From: Sulfuricurvum sp.
GTDB lineage: Bacteria; Campylobacterota; Campylobacteria; Campylobacterales; Sulfurimonadaceae
Assembly: GCA_028714915.1 (NCBI GenBank)
Contig: JAQTLL010000003.1
Span: 62,001 to 126,000, forward strand
DNA: 64,000 nucleotides
Direction of reading: 5' to 3'
Shown: in pieces, positions 26,183-35,908 of the stretch
Layout: each line of letters starts with the position of its first letter
Numbering within the stretch: the stretch's first letter is position 1
The notes under the pieces: model-generated
Told to the model about the DNA's origin: nothing
The model's database searches: none
The model's input: the letters and a program-made list of their open reading frames with translations, nothing else
Program-made: the position numbers and the translations under genes

Positions 26183-27790
26183 ATGTCCTCTCATAGTGCA
26201 CCTTATCACCCTAAAGATTCTGCCGGGAAACTTGCTCTCGGATTTTTACGTAATCCTCTCACCCCGATTTTAGGAATATTTCTTCTCCTTATCGGCTACA
26301 TCGCCCTCATGATGATGCCACGTGAAGAGAATCCCCAAATGGTTGTAAGCGGCTCAACCGTCATCGTTGCAATGCCCGGTGCAACAGCAAAAGAAATCGA
26401 GAATGTCATTGTAAAACCCTTAGAGCGTAAACTCAAAGAGGTTAAGGGAATTGAAAATATCCACGGTATGGCCATGGACAATGTTGCCGTAATCAATGCA
26501 GCCTTTTTCATTGGGGAAGCAAAAGAAGACTCCAATCTCAAAATTTATGACAAAATTATGCAAAATATGGGCATTCTCCCCAAAGGGGCGATGCAGCCGA
26601 TAATCAAGCCTCTTGACATTGATGTCGACATTCCTATCGTATCGGTTGCTTTTTATTCCAATAATCCTGCTATCGATCCCACCATCCTTTATGATCGTGT
26701 CAAATTCATTCAACACCATATTAACGGACTTCCCAACGTTGCCGTTACCGATATTAAGGGGGCAAAAAAACATCAGTTTAATGTTCAAGTTGATATTAAT
26801 CGTCTCTCAGGATACAACCTCTCACTGGGTCAAATCGTCCAATCCGTTCAAGCCCTCTCCTACAATGTCCCTGAAATAAAAGGGAAAACAGAAGCAAATA
26901 AAATTGTAATGATCGGGGTTAAAAATGCGATTGAAAGTGTTGAAGATGTCGGTAATATTATCGTTGCGCAATACGGTGGTTCTGCTATCTATTTACGCGA
27001 TGTTGCCACAGTCACTTCAGGACAAGATATTCAAAACTTCAAATCTGCACTTGTAAGTGTTAAAGAGGCTAACGGGAATTTTTCTCCTCTCAAAGATCAA
27101 ATTACCCTCACTGTCTCAAAACTCCAAGGGACAAATTCCGTTATCATCGCCGATGCCGTTAAAACTGAACTTGCTAAATTTAAACCTCTTATGGAAACCC
27201 AAGGTATCCATTACGTTATTACCCGAAATGATGGGGAACGTGCAAATGAAGCGGTAAATGAGCTGGTCTTTCACCTCTTGCTCTCTATCGTCATTATCGC
27301 CATCTTGCTTGCCTTTGTTCTGGGCTGGCGCGAGTCACTTATCGTGACGTTTACCGTTCCTGCAATTTTGGCAATCACCCTCTTTATTGCTTATCTCACA
27401 GGTCAGACAATAAACCGCATTACCCTCTTTGCCTTCTTGCTGAGCCTTGGACTGCTTGTCGATGCGGCAATTATCGTTATTGAAAATATTCATCGCCATT
27501 TTCATGCTCCAAATGCGCACGAAAGGGACCCTGATCAGCTTATCGTTGAAGCTACCGATGAAATTGGAGCACCTACTAATATCGCCACATTTGCCATTAT
27601 TCTCACCATGGTTCCTATGGCATTTGTAGGGCAAATGATGGGGCAGTTTATGAAACCAATTCCTGCAAATGTTCCTGTTGCCCTCGTCGCATCACTTTTT
27701 GTTGCCTATATCTTTACGCCCTATTTGGCGATACGATTACTCAAAAAACCTCACCACCCTACATCTGATCATCTTCCAGAGGCTCACTAA
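26183..27790 (+). CDS. RND efflux transporter, N-terminal half
   Basis: A 535-residue protein corresponding to the first half of an RND pump. One helix at about 27-47 is followed by the first periplasmic porter/docking region (about 50-345) and five helices (about 350-520). Helix 4 reads LGLLVDAAIIVIEN, keeping one of the two aspartates of the AcrB proton relay (the second is alanine, as in heavy-metal-type pumps). The ATG at 26183 with AGGAG five bases upstream is preferred. The gene ends with a polar, histidine-rich tail, and its TAA overlaps the next ATG (TAATG). It is not a frameshift, because the ending and the restart are both clean. Confidence 0.9.
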   Translation: MSSHSAPYHPKDSAGKLALGFLRNPLTPILGIFLLLIGYIALMMMPREENPQMVVSGSTVIVAMPGATAKEIENVIVKPLERKLKEVKGIENIHGMAMDNVAVINAAFFIGEAKEDSNLKIYDKIMQNMGILPKGAMQPIIKPLDIDVDIPIVSVAFYSNNPAIDPTILYDRVKFIQHHINGLPNVAVTDIKGAKKHQFNVQVDINRLSGYNLSLGQIVQSVQALSYNVPEIKGKTEANKIVMIGVKNAIESVEDVGNIIVAQYGGSAIYLRDVATVTSGQDIQNFKSALVSVKEANGNFSPLKDQITLTVSKLQGTNSVIIADAVKTELAKFKPLMETQGIHYVITRNDGERANEAVNELVFHLLLSIVIIAILLAFVLGWRESLIVTFTVPAILAITLFIAYLTGQTINRITLFAFLLSLGLLVDAAIIVIENIHRHFHAPNAHERDPDQLIVEATDEIGAPTNIATFAIILTMVPMAFVGQMMGQFMKPIPANVPVALVASLFVAYIFTPYLAIRLLKKPHHPTSDHLPEAH

Positions 27791-29499
27791 TGTACCAAAA
27801 GTTTGAAAATTATCTACTCACAATTCTCCGTTCTTCCGCGAAAAAGAAGATGCTATTGTGGCTCACACTCGGTGGCTTTATCGCCTCAGTTGCAATGATC
27901 CCAACAGAATTGGTCATGGCAAAAATGCTCCCTGGAAAAAATAATGACACCTATTCTGTCTATATTGATCTCCCCACTGGAAGCTCTATTGAGCAAACAC
28001 AACGCGTCAGCCAATGTGTCACCAACATTCTTCAAAAAGAACCCGAAGCTCTCGATATGGAAGTATTTTTAGGCTCAGGGTCCCCTCTGGATTTTGCAGG
28101 ACTTATCAAAGGATCCCATTTCAAAAACTCCGAAAATGTTGCTGAAATCGTCCTCAACCTTACCAAAAAACACGACCGTTCTGAGCCCTCATATATGATG
28201 GTTCAACGCCTTCGTCCAGAGATACAAAAACAATGTGAAAGTATCACACCCCAAACCAATATCAAATTTATTGAACCACCGGCAGGTCCTCCGACAATGG
28301 CGGCAGTCGTTGCAGAGATTTATGGCAGCAATGCTTCAGGAATCCGACATCTAAGCGAGCGTGTCAAGGGAGTTTTTGAAGAGACAAAAGGACTTGTAGA
28401 TATTGACATCATGCAAGATGAAATCTACGAAAAATTTGAAGTACGTGTCAATAGTGATAAAATTGCCCGCTCAGGATTAGATATCAAACATGTCAATGAT
28501 ATTTTATACCTTGCATTTGAAGGGATGCCTATTGCCGTTAAAAACTCTTCAGAAGTATCCGATCAAATTCCTATTTTTCTAGTTTTGGATCCTTTAAGTA
28601 AAAAATTTAGTTCCAAAGATCTTAATGCCGTTTCACTTAAACTTTCAAGTTTAAAATTAATGAATGCAATGGGGATGATGATTCCAATCACAGAAGTTGT
28701 TGATTTAGTCACCGTAAAATCCAATCCTATGATTGTAACCAAAAATCTTCACCAGATGACAAACGTACTGGCTGAAACCGATATGGTCTCCCAAGTTTAT
28801 CCTCTGATGGATGCACGCAATGTTATTTTAAAATCCTTTACCGATGAATATGAAATCACAAAAATTGGTCTCTTCAATCTTGAACTTATCGATAAAAAAT
28901 CCAAAGAACACTATGAATTGCTTTGGGACGGTGAGATGGAAGTGACTCTCGATACGTTCGTTGATCTCGGAGGTGCTTTTATTGCTGCCCTTATCTTGAT
29001 CTTTTTATTGATGGTCATCTATTACAAAAGTTTCGTTCTCAGCGGTATCGTTCTTTTGGGTAGTTTTCTCTCAATTATTGGGGTCATTGTCGGTCATTTC
29101 ATTATGGATGTCTTTACCGCGGATACCTTTTTTCTCACCGCAACCTCACTGATCGGGTTTATTGCGCTGATTGGTATTAGTTCACGTAATTCACTGCTAT
29201 TGATTGATTTTACCAAATCACTGATGGTCGATAAAGGGATGAAGAAAAAAGAGGCAATAGCCTATGCCGCAGCGACACGTGCGAAGCCCATCTTCCTCAC
29301 CGCAGCTGCTATTATCTTGGCATCCACCCTCCTAGCAAGTGACGCGGTATTTGGAGGACTTGGAGTCTCCTTGATCTTTGGTACCTTGGCTGCGGTTGTC
29401 GCGTCTTTGATTGTTGTCCCTATTTTGCTAGATAACTCAGATCTGGAGCGTCATTTTAATTTTCATGAACGCAAAGCCGTTTCTATTTTAGAGCCATAA
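27790..29499 (+). CDS. RND efflux transporter, C-terminal half
   Basis: A 569-residue protein equal to the second half of an RND pump. It has a helix at about 24-44, a second periplasmic porter region (about 50-380), then helices from about 392 on. The segment GISSRNSLLLIDFTKSLM aligns with the AcrB helix 10 region around K940, with arginine in that place. Together with the preceding gene it makes 1104 residues, a normal RND length. Translation is coupled by a one-base overlap. The transported substrate is unknown; the single-aspartate relay in the partner points away from a plain AcrB-like drug pump. Confidence 0.9.
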   Translation: MYQKFENYLLTILRSSAKKKMLLWLTLGGFIASVAMIPTELVMAKMLPGKNNDTYSVYIDLPTGSSIEQTQRVSQCVTNILQKEPEALDMEVFLGSGSPLDFAGLIKGSHFKNSENVAEIVLNLTKKHDRSEPSYMMVQRLRPEIQKQCESITPQTNIKFIEPPAGPPTMAAVVAEIYGSNASGIRHLSERVKGVFEETKGLVDIDIMQDEIYEKFEVRVNSDKIARSGLDIKHVNDILYLAFEGMPIAVKNSSEVSDQIPIFLVLDPLSKKFSSKDLNAVSLKLSSLKLMNAMGMMIPITEVVDLVTVKSNPMIVTKNLHQMTNVLAETDMVSQVYPLMDARNVILKSFTDEYEITKIGLFNLELIDKKSKEHYELLWDGEMEVTLDTFVDLGGAFIAALILIFLLMVIYYKSFVLSGIVLLGSFLSIIGVIVGHFIMDVFTADTFFLTATSLIGFIALIGISSRNSLLLIDFTKSLMVDKGMKKKEAIAYAAATRAKPIFLTAAAIILASTLLASDAVFGGLGVSLIFGTLAAVVASLIVVPILLDNSDLERHFNFHERKAVSILEP

Positions 29500-29512
29500 G
29501 AAGACAATGTAA

Positions 29513-31315
29513 GTGCAGGCTTTCAAAGTAACCACGTCAAGTGTCAGCAGAGCATTAGCACAAGCAGCAAAAAAGACAGGAGTTCCGATCGAAAAAATTG
29601 GTTTTGATCTCCTCTCCTATCAAACCTACTATCGTGGTACAGTTGATGAAGATTGGTATACTTTGGAAACATCACGACTTGAAGATGTCACTACAGAAAT
29701 TGAAATACGAGCTTCTCCTTTTGAAGTTCGTCAAGAGTATGAACTCATTCTCCATGATATACATCCTCATCCTCATTTTGACCTTCGTCTTAGTTTGGCG
29801 TCCGACAAACATAAAGTTAAAGCTATCGCAATTATTGATCCTTCATCCGTCATTCCCCTAAAAAAAGGAATTCAAGCCTATATCAAAGAAGAAATTTATT
29901 TAAAAAAACTCCGAGCAGGTCTCCTTATCGGTATCACTGATAGTGATCTTGATACCCAAATCAACCAACTGCTTCTCAAGATTCAAAAAGAGGGACCATT
30001 ACGTGAACCCTATCGTATGGGTATTACCCATTTCTTCCCCCCAATACAGCCTATCAATGATAATGTAATCCTTCATTATAAAAAAGCATCTCATGACAAT
30101 AATCTTATAGAAGGCGTCCTTCCTAATGATTTGATTTTTGAGTATATTTTTGCTATCAATGGACGTAATGGACGCAGTTGTACCGGAGAACATATCCATG
30201 TAGGCGAACCGCTTATTCGCTACGCCAATACCATCGCCATAGACCATGAAACGATCCGAGCCGAAGAAGATGAACTCTCTATCCGCTTCTATGCCACCCA
30301 ATCGGGCTATGTTCAGCGGGTCAATGGTCTTTTTTCCATTGCACAGGAACTTCATCTAAAACATGCGAGCTTCAGAGATACAGGCTCTATAGAAACAGGA
30401 AGTGATAAAGAAATTTATCTCAAAATTAACCATAAAGATCAGAGTAAAGATGCCGTAGGTTCAGGTGTCAACATCGATGTTCAAACACTTGATGTCAAAG
30501 GAACGATAGGAAGTAATACTAAAATTCAGGCATGCGATGTCACTATTGGGGCACAAACCCATAAAAAATCATTCATTGAAGTACAAGAGAATGCTACCAT
30601 TCATCTCCATCGAGGAGAGCTAAAAGCCAAAAATGCCACTATTGAAATTTTGGAAGCAGGAAAAGTGGAAGCTCAAACGGTTCATGTTGCTAAAATGATG
30701 GGAGGAGAGATTATTGCCAATCATGTCATTATTGATACCCTCTATTCTAATGCTAAAATCACCGCTCTTAACTCCATCACCATTACAGTAATCGTCGGTG
30801 AAGGCAATAATCTCATCATCAATCCTCGCGCCATCCCTTCGTACCAAGAACAAATCGATACCCTTGAGCTAAATCTAAAAAAAGCCAATCTTCATATGCA
30901 AAACAAGGGGAAAGAGCTGCTAGGCAAAGAACTCACCTTAAAAGAACAAATGAATCGTATCAAACAAACTCAAGAAAAAATAAAAAGTACACTAGCACAA
31001 AATCATCCTCCACTTAAAGCTGACTTGGTTCGTATACAACAATTCAAAATTGCCCTTTCAGAATTAAAAAATGAGCAAACTGCTATAAAAGCCCATGAAG
31101 ATGAGATTCGTATTATTAAAAATGAGCTTAATAAGCTTTATGATGCCGATTTATACGCTACAATCACCCATCAGGGCAGCTATAATGGTCACACACAAAT
31201 TTTATTTATTGATCCTAAAACATCTCAGAAACATATCGTCTCTCCACAAGGAACTGTAAAAAAGGTTTCTATCCGCCGTGAAGGTGAAGATAAAAGAATC
31301 ATATTTGAATCCTAA
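29513..31315 (+). CDS. FapA family protein (DUF342)
   Basis: A 600-residue cytoplasmic protein of the FapA/DUF342 family. An N-terminal mixed domain (1 to about 200) precedes a long right-handed beta-helix-like repeat region at about 300-440 (VDVQTLDVKGTIGS, CDVTIGAQTHKKS, RGELKAKNATIE, KVEAQTVHVAKMMGGEI). A coiled coil of about 100 residues and a small C-terminal beta domain follow. In Vibrio, FapA relatives influence polar flagellar function and the family binds polymers or glucose-PTS proteins; the role here is not known. The start is GTG, 13 bases after the RND gene, with a weak ribosome binding site, so it may ride on the efflux transcript. Confidence 0.8.
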   Translation: MQAFKVTTSSVSRALAQAAKKTGVPIEKIGFDLLSYQTYYRGTVDEDWYTLETSRLEDVTTEIEIRASPFEVRQEYELILHDIHPHPHFDLRLSLASDKHKVKAIAIIDPSSVIPLKKGIQAYIKEEIYLKKLRAGLLIGITDSDLDTQINQLLLKIQKEGPLREPYRMGITHFFPPIQPINDNVILHYKKASHDNNLIEGVLPNDLIFEYIFAINGRNGRSCTGEHIHVGEPLIRYANTIAIDHETIRAEEDELSIRFYATQSGYVQRVNGLFSIAQELHLKHASFRDTGSIETGSDKEIYLKINHKDQSKDAVGSGVNIDVQTLDVKGTIGSNTKIQACDVTIGAQTHKKSFIEVQENATIHLHRGELKAKNATIEILEAGKVEAQTVHVAKMMGGEIIANHVIIDTLYSNAKITALNSITITVIVGEGNNLIINPRAIPSYQEQIDTLELNLKKANLHMQNKGKELLGKELTLKEQMNRIKQTQEKIKSTLAQNHPPLKADLVRIQQFKIALSELKNEQTAIKAHEDEIRIIKNELNKLYDADLYATITHQGSYNGHTQILFIDPKTSQKHIVSPQGTVKKVSIRREGEDKRIIFES

Positions 31316-31383
31316 AAAAAATAGAGGATGCTCCCAGAAGTATAAACACTTTTTTATTTGCAAATTTCCTTATAAAGAACAAC

Positions 31384-33318
31384 CTATAAAAATGATGTTG
31401 CTGATTGAAGGGTTTTGAAAAAAAGCTTTTGTCGGATTCTCAAATACTCTTTTGCCTCTTCCATCTCGTGACCGCCTAAAAGTATCGGGTAAATCTTTTT
31501 ACCCCACTCTCGTTCGCACAACTGTACGATAGCAAGGGAATCGGTCATACACTGTGGAGTAATAAGGAGGTAAATCAAATCAACTCCCTTAAATTTTGTT
31601 ACAACTTCCAGTGTTTTTTCGTATCGGTTTGCCATAGCGTCCCCTATAATATCTACAGGATTATTCTTAGACCAATGGGGAGGAAGGACCTTATTGAGAG
31701 CTTGTAACTCGTCTTCACTAAGAGTGTAAAGTGTTTTATCCTGATCTATGAGGTAGTCTGTTAAAATCGTAGCAGGACCGCCGGCATTGGTAACGATGAG
31801 AATACTGTTCACCTCATTGGAGGGATTAAACAAGAGTGCTTCAATATTTTTCTCTATCTTTGCCCCTACCGACTCGATAAGCCCTTTGAACATCGCATAA
31901 TTTCCGCTGAGATTCCCTGTATGTGAAAAAGCCGCTTTTTTACTCTCTATAGATTTTCCTGTTTTAAAGATATAAATTTTCTTTTTACTCTCCCGAATCG
32001 CCCTCAAGAATTCTTTGCCGTTTTGTATCCCTTCCGCGTAAATCGAGATATATTCGCACATCTCTTCATGGTTAAGCATATCAATCATCTCAGCAAAATC
32101 CAAATCCACCATATTGCCGCATGAGACAAGATGCGAAAAGCCGATTCCCGCATCATACGCTTTATCCATCAAAGCTGAAAGCACTGCTCCCGATTGGGAC
32201 AGGAGTGCCAATTTTCCATTTTTAAGCCCCCCAATTCCAAACGTCAAGTTTAGATTTTCAGTGCTGTTGAGATACCCCAAGCAGTTTGGACCTATCACAT
32301 TAAAATTATGTTGTTGACTCAAGCTTAAAATGATTCGTTCAGCCTCATTATCGCCCGCCTCTTTAAACCCTGCGGAAATAATAATAAGATTTTGTAGATT
32401 TCGTTCAATCAACTCTTTAATCGACTCCGTAACCCTCTTCGAGGGAATCATAATGACGGCTGTATCAATATTACCCTCTATATGTGCAATATTTGTATAG
32501 AGTTGTTTTCCGAAAAGCTCACCTCCCTTTGCATTCACGAAAAACAGCTCACCGCCATACCTCAGAGAATTTTTAGCAATGGAATAGCCTACTTTGGTTG
32601 TATCCGAGGAAACACCGATCAGCACAACCCTTTGATTGCTGAAAAATGGAGGTCTATTTGTCCGTAACGTCCCCAGTTTTTCGGGTTTTTGTTCCCCTTT
32701 TTTGATACGGGCATCGGCAATTTTAAGCCCTGCTTTGGTGAGTATCACGGGATTAAAATCGAGTTCTATGATGTCAGGATTAGCTTTGGCAAAATTTTGG
32801 AAAGAGCGAATAAACTCAACTGCCATCTCTATACTAAAATCAAATCCCCTGAAACCTTCAAATACTTTGGATATTTTGGTCAGGCCAATAGCGTGTCGTA
32901 TCTCTGCATTATCCGCATACAAATCGATATAACAAACGTCTTTATATAGCTCCAGAAAGACACCGCCCATTCCAAACACAACGGTTTTGCCAAATATATC
33001 ATCATCCACAAGCCCTACATACAGTTCGATACCGCTTACCATCTGCGTTGCGATAAATCGGTCAGTTGCGTCGAGAACTACCTCTTTCGCACTTATATTG
33101 GCAATAATCTCTTCTTTGGCTTTTTCCAATGCCTGCATCGAGTTAATATTGAGTTTGACAGCACCAAAATCACTTTTATGAATGACTTTTTCGGACTCTA
33201 TTTTCAGGGCAACGGGAAAAAAATCAATCGAGGGAGTTTCAGTAAGTCCAAAAGAGCAATATGGGGTAATTAAAAAGCCGTAACTTTTGAGGGTATCGTA
33301 TAGTTGTGACTCTGTCAT
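31384..33318 (-). CDS. NDP-forming acyl-CoA synthetase-like protein
   Basis: A 644-residue protein with ATP-grasp and CoA-ligase modules in permuted order. The ATP-grasp_5-type subdomain is N-terminal (about 1-210, with MGGVFLELYKD and LDFNPVILT). A CoA-binding Rossmann domain (about 225-345, VLIGVSSDTTKVGY) and succinyl-CoA synthetase-like domains follow. The active-site histidine to be phosphorylated is in FSHTGNLSGNYAMF, near residue 465. The reaction is probably acyl phosphate plus CoA exchange, coupling an acyl-CoA to ADP phosphorylation, or acetate activation. Some family members are acyltransferase-linked, but no GNAT domain is present here. It is a lone minus-strand gene convergent with fapA. 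Confidence 0.82.
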   Translation of the reverse strand: MTESQLYDTLKSYGFLITPYCSFGLTETPSIDFFPVALKIESEKVIHKSDFGAVKLNINSMQALEKAKEEIIANISAKEVVLDATDRFIATQMVSGIELYVGLVDDDIFGKTVVFGMGGVFLELYKDVCYIDLYADNAEIRHAIGLTKISKVFEGFRGFDFSIEMAVEFIRSFQNFAKANPDIIELDFNPVILTKAGLKIADARIKKGEQKPEKLGTLRTNRPPFFSNQRVVLIGVSSDTTKVGYSIAKNSLRYGGELFFVNAKGGELFGKQLYTNIAHIEGNIDTAVIMIPSKRVTESIKELIERNLQNLIIISAGFKEAGDNEAERIILSLSQQHNFNVIGPNCLGYLNSTENLNLTFGIGGLKNGKLALLSQSGAVLSALMDKAYDAGIGFSHLVSCGNMVDLDFAEMIDMLNHEEMCEYISIYAEGIQNGKEFLRAIRESKKKIYIFKTGKSIESKKAAFSHTGNLSGNYAMFKGLIESVGAKIEKNIEALLFNPSNEVNSILIVTNAGGPATILTDYLIDQDKTLYTLSEDELQALNKVLPPHWSKNNPVDIIGDAMANRYEKTLEVVTKFKGVDLIYLLITPQCMTDSLAIVQLCEREWGKKIYPILLGGHEMEEAKEYLRIRQKLFFKTLQSATSFL

Positions 33319-33327
33319 AAAGGGTCC

Positions 33328-33450
33328 TTATGTTTGTGAATAACTAAGCCGTAATCCCTCTTCGCTCATCACAAATCCATGAATAGCGATTTTCCCCTCG
33401 TGAACGAGACGGTGATGGCTAGAACATAGCGGGATTAAATTGTAGCGGTG
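33328..33450 (-). pseudogene. 3' fragment of a mutS7-type gene (HNH tail)
   Basis: The last 40 codons, from [10 protein letters not shown] to the stop, match the end of the full-length MutS7 at 45.1 kb at about 34 of 39 residues ([19 protein letters not shown] shared). DNA identity is lower, roughly 75%, so this copy is diverged. Upstream of 33450 the frame runs on to an ATG at 33543 into unrelated bases. The second HNH zinc cysteine and catalytic region are present, but the first half of the HNH domain is gone, so it should not fold into a nuclease. Confidence 0.75.
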
Positions 33451-33509
33451 ATGTATTCTATTTTTTAACGCCCTATTTATGGGAGTTACAAGTATATCGT
33501 AAAAAAAAT

Positions 33510-33637
33510 ATGTGAAGTTTTTGTGTAGTTTATATTGCATCAAATTGCATTAAAATTGATATTTTGAGCAATTTTTGCACTAACTTAAACACATTTTTCA
33601 ATATAAAATGAGAGATTTTTTTGTATAAAGATAGATA
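33510..33637. repeat. left flanking repeat R of the restriction island
   Basis: A block of about 120 bases related to 44839-44966. Exact shared words are TTGTGTAGTTTATATTGCAT (33521-33540) and AGATTTTTTTGTAT (33613-33626). A 21-base word starting ATGTGAAG at 33510-33530 recurs exactly at 44986-45006. Same orientation at both ends of the island. Confidence 0.65.
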
Positions 33638-33821
33638 ATCAAGCAGCAAATTTGACACAATCAACTGATTTGAATGGTTATGAATTTTGAGTGGTATTTA
33701 ACGTGCGGACATATGAAAGTTATCTGGTATTGAATTTGAAAAACTTTGAGTAATAGTAGTGCTTATGAGACGATAGGAGCGTAAATAGCTTTTAAGTGCC
33801 AAGCCCAAAAACAAAAAATAT
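33638..33821. other. intergenic DNA inside the island left end
   Basis: About 180 AT-rich bases with no frame, RNA gene or repeat that I can recognise. It lies between the flanking repeat and the terminator of the membrane-protein gene. Confidence 0.4.
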
Positions 33822-33880
33822 AAAAAATCCTGTTTATCTCATTTTCTTGTCTATCAAAAACGATAGGAAAATGAGGTAAA
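33822..33880 (-). terminator. intrinsic terminator of the type I restriction operon
   Basis: On the minus strand a 19-base arm TTTACCTCATTTTCCTATC pairs across a six-base loop with its near-complement (one small bulge). After the stem comes CAGGATTTTTT. It stands 95 bases after the stop of the membrane-protein gene at 33975. Confidence 0.6.
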
Positions 33881-33974
33881 TCGAGAAATTCCATTTTAAA
33901 ATCAACAAAGAAATGTTTGAAGATCTTCCACTCTAATCATGGGGATTTTCAAACATAAAACTTCTTATGTCTCT

Positions 33975-35756
33975 TCAATTTATTACAGAAAACTGTTCAT
34001 TTTGATCGAGAATTTTTAAAAGTCTTTTGAATAAAATCAAAAAGACTCCAGAGCATAAAGTAAAAATCAAAATTTTATACTCTGTATCTAATTTTTCCCA
34101 ACGACTTGTATTTTCTCTTTTACCATCATTGTATATTGCTTTTGAAGTGCCAGTAAATCTCAAAAAGCCATCCTCTGTAAGTTCCCCAATCAATCTTGCA
34201 TCGCTCATTTGAATGTCATTGGTCTGTTTCTCTTGCTTATGATCTTTCTCATCGATAATCATACTCTCTATGGGGGCTTTTAAATTCAGACTATTCAACC
34301 TCCCATCCGAAATAAAATTCGAAAACTCTTTTTTAGTAACATTATCTGCTGCCATCCATCCCATCATTCCAGTTATCTGAGTTTCTTCTGGATTATCAAT
34401 GTCAACTAAATTAACATCTTCAATATTATGTTTTTTTAATGTAAGAATTACACCACTAAATATACTTTCTAAATTATAAATATTATCCTTTGAATTAGGC
34501 AGTACCTTACAGTTGGTTTTCATATTTGTCATCAAATTGGTATTTGCTATCAAATCTATGTCTAACCTTTTTTTATCTGTTTGTATAGTGACCTTCCTAT
34601 TTATAATACTACTATCATTGTTATCATTCGTATCCAAATTTATAAATGTTAATGCATAAAAAGCTCCATCGACCCATGAAGAATGCTTGATATTGGTTGA
34701 CTGTTTAATAATTCGTGTAAGCTCATATCCTTTTTTTTCACGAGACTTTCTGATATAAAATTTCGTTTCTCCTGTATTGTTCGCTGCAATTTTTCCAACA
34801 TAAAATTTATTGTTTAAAATATGTATATCTGTGATCCCATCATCAGTAGACAATTTAAGCTCATTGATATTTTTAATAATATATGTTGGGGAATTCGACA
34901 AAGTCTTAATTAGCTTGCTGTTGTCATTATAGCATTCATCGAGAACCCTTACTTCTGCATCAAATTCACTGGAGGTTTTCTTGGTACTTTTCTTCCAATC
35001 TAAGGAAAAATTTTGACCAAATCCACTCCATTCAAAATGGTCAATATTTGACATTGGAACCGAAAACAGTCCAAAGCTTTTTTCTGTATGATTTTCATCA
35101 GCAAAATCACTTTTATATGAACCCTCAATAGGAAGCTTCATTGTTATATCAACTTTTGATTTTGTAAGAGAGAAAATATTAATATCAATGATGTAGACAA
35201 AAAACACGATACTGGTTCCAAATAAAACAGCCACGATAGAGTCAACAAATTTTTGTAGTACAACATTGTTATTTTCAAAATATCTATTGACTACCCTGCC
35301 CATCTCTAAAGATAATATTACAATTCCAGCTATAACCACACTGCCAATAGCATTTGAAATTATGCAAGTTAAAAAGCTATCTGCTTCAATCTTTAAGCAT
35401 TTGAAATAATCTACGATTGTCAGAGTTGTAAAAATAAGTAAAGACAATTTTATTAAAATTTTTTTTGCATACCCGCCTCTCAAAGCAAAGCTTACTACCA
35501 ATAGGGAAGGAATAATATAAAGAGGTTCAAAATTAAATTTGCACCAATCCATGAAGTCTTGTGAATGTGTAAGGGTGATTAATCCATCATTGATTGAATC
35601 ATAAATACTTGATTCTTCGCTTGTAAATATTTTTGTAAAAATCCGCTGAATAATCCATCCTGTACTCATGATCATTGAAAGGAAAAATGCATAGGGAAAT
35701 ATTTTTAGCAAATTTACAAATAATGGAACTACATAATTTTTTATACTTTGGTGCAT
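33975..35756 (-). CDS. unknown membrane protein downstream of hsdS
   Basis: I do not recognise this 593-residue protein. It has about five hydrophobic segments in the first 215 residues (near 12-35, 75-90, 100-115, 130-150, 182-205), a large polar domain at about 220-560 rich in Asn, Asp, Lys and Ser that is probably outside the cytoplasm, and a last helix near 562-580. The C-terminal domain contains beta-rich segments such as LIGELTEDGFLRFTGTSKAIYND. It lies 152 bases after hsdS on the same strand, inside the repeat-flanked AT-rich island, so a role linked to the island is possible but unproven. Confidence 0.7.
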   Translation of the reverse strand: MHQSIKNYVVPLFVNLLKIFPYAFFLSMIMSTGWIIQRIFTKIFTSEESSIYDSINDGLITLTHSQDFMDWCKFNFEPLYIIPSLLVVSFALRGGYAKKILIKLSLLIFTTLTIVDYFKCLKIEADSFLTCIISNAIGSVVIAGIVILSLEMGRVVNRYFENNNVVLQKFVDSIVAVLFGTSIVFFVYIIDINIFSLTKSKVDITMKLPIEGSYKSDFADENHTEKSFGLFSVPMSNIDHFEWSGFGQNFSLDWKKSTKKTSSEFDAEVRVLDECYNDNSKLIKTLSNSPTYIIKNINELKLSTDDGITDIHILNNKFYVGKIAANNTGETKFYIRKSREKKGYELTRIIKQSTNIKHSSWVDGAFYALTFINLDTNDNNDSSIINRKVTIQTDKKRLDIDLIANTNLMTNMKTNCKVLPNSKDNIYNLESIFSGVILTLKKHNIEDVNLVDIDNPEETQITGMMGWMAADNVTKKEFSNFISDGRLNSLNLKAPIESMIIDEKDHKQEKQTNDIQMSDARLIGELTEDGFLRFTGTSKAIYNDGKRENTSRWEKLDTEYKILIFTLCSGVFLILFKRLLKILDQNEQFSVIN

Positions 35757-35879
35757 ATATTATAATACCTTAATTAATAATTTATAGCTTACTGCAAATA
35801 TTGTATCTAATTTATTATCCATTCTATTACTGCATTTTTGAAGAAACTCTTATAAAAACCCCGACAAGAAAAAGCGATA

Positions 35880-35900
35880 GAAGTCGCAATCAGAGACTTC
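35880..35900 (-). terminator. weak hairpin after hsdS
   Basis: GAAGTC and GACTTC form a six-base stem with a nine-base loop just after the hsdS stop. On the minus strand TATCGCTTTTTC follows. It may attenuate transcription into the membrane-protein gene. Confidence 0.3.
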
Positions 35901-35908
35901 CAGCCAGA

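Noticed and set aside
27780..27800. Frameshift in the RND gene
   Set aside because: The two frames meet as TAATG with a proper tail and a proper start, each half having full domains.
33328..33543. Stand-alone small HNH nuclease gene
   Set aside because: Only the second half of the HNH motif is present, with unrelated residues in place of the first zinc pair.
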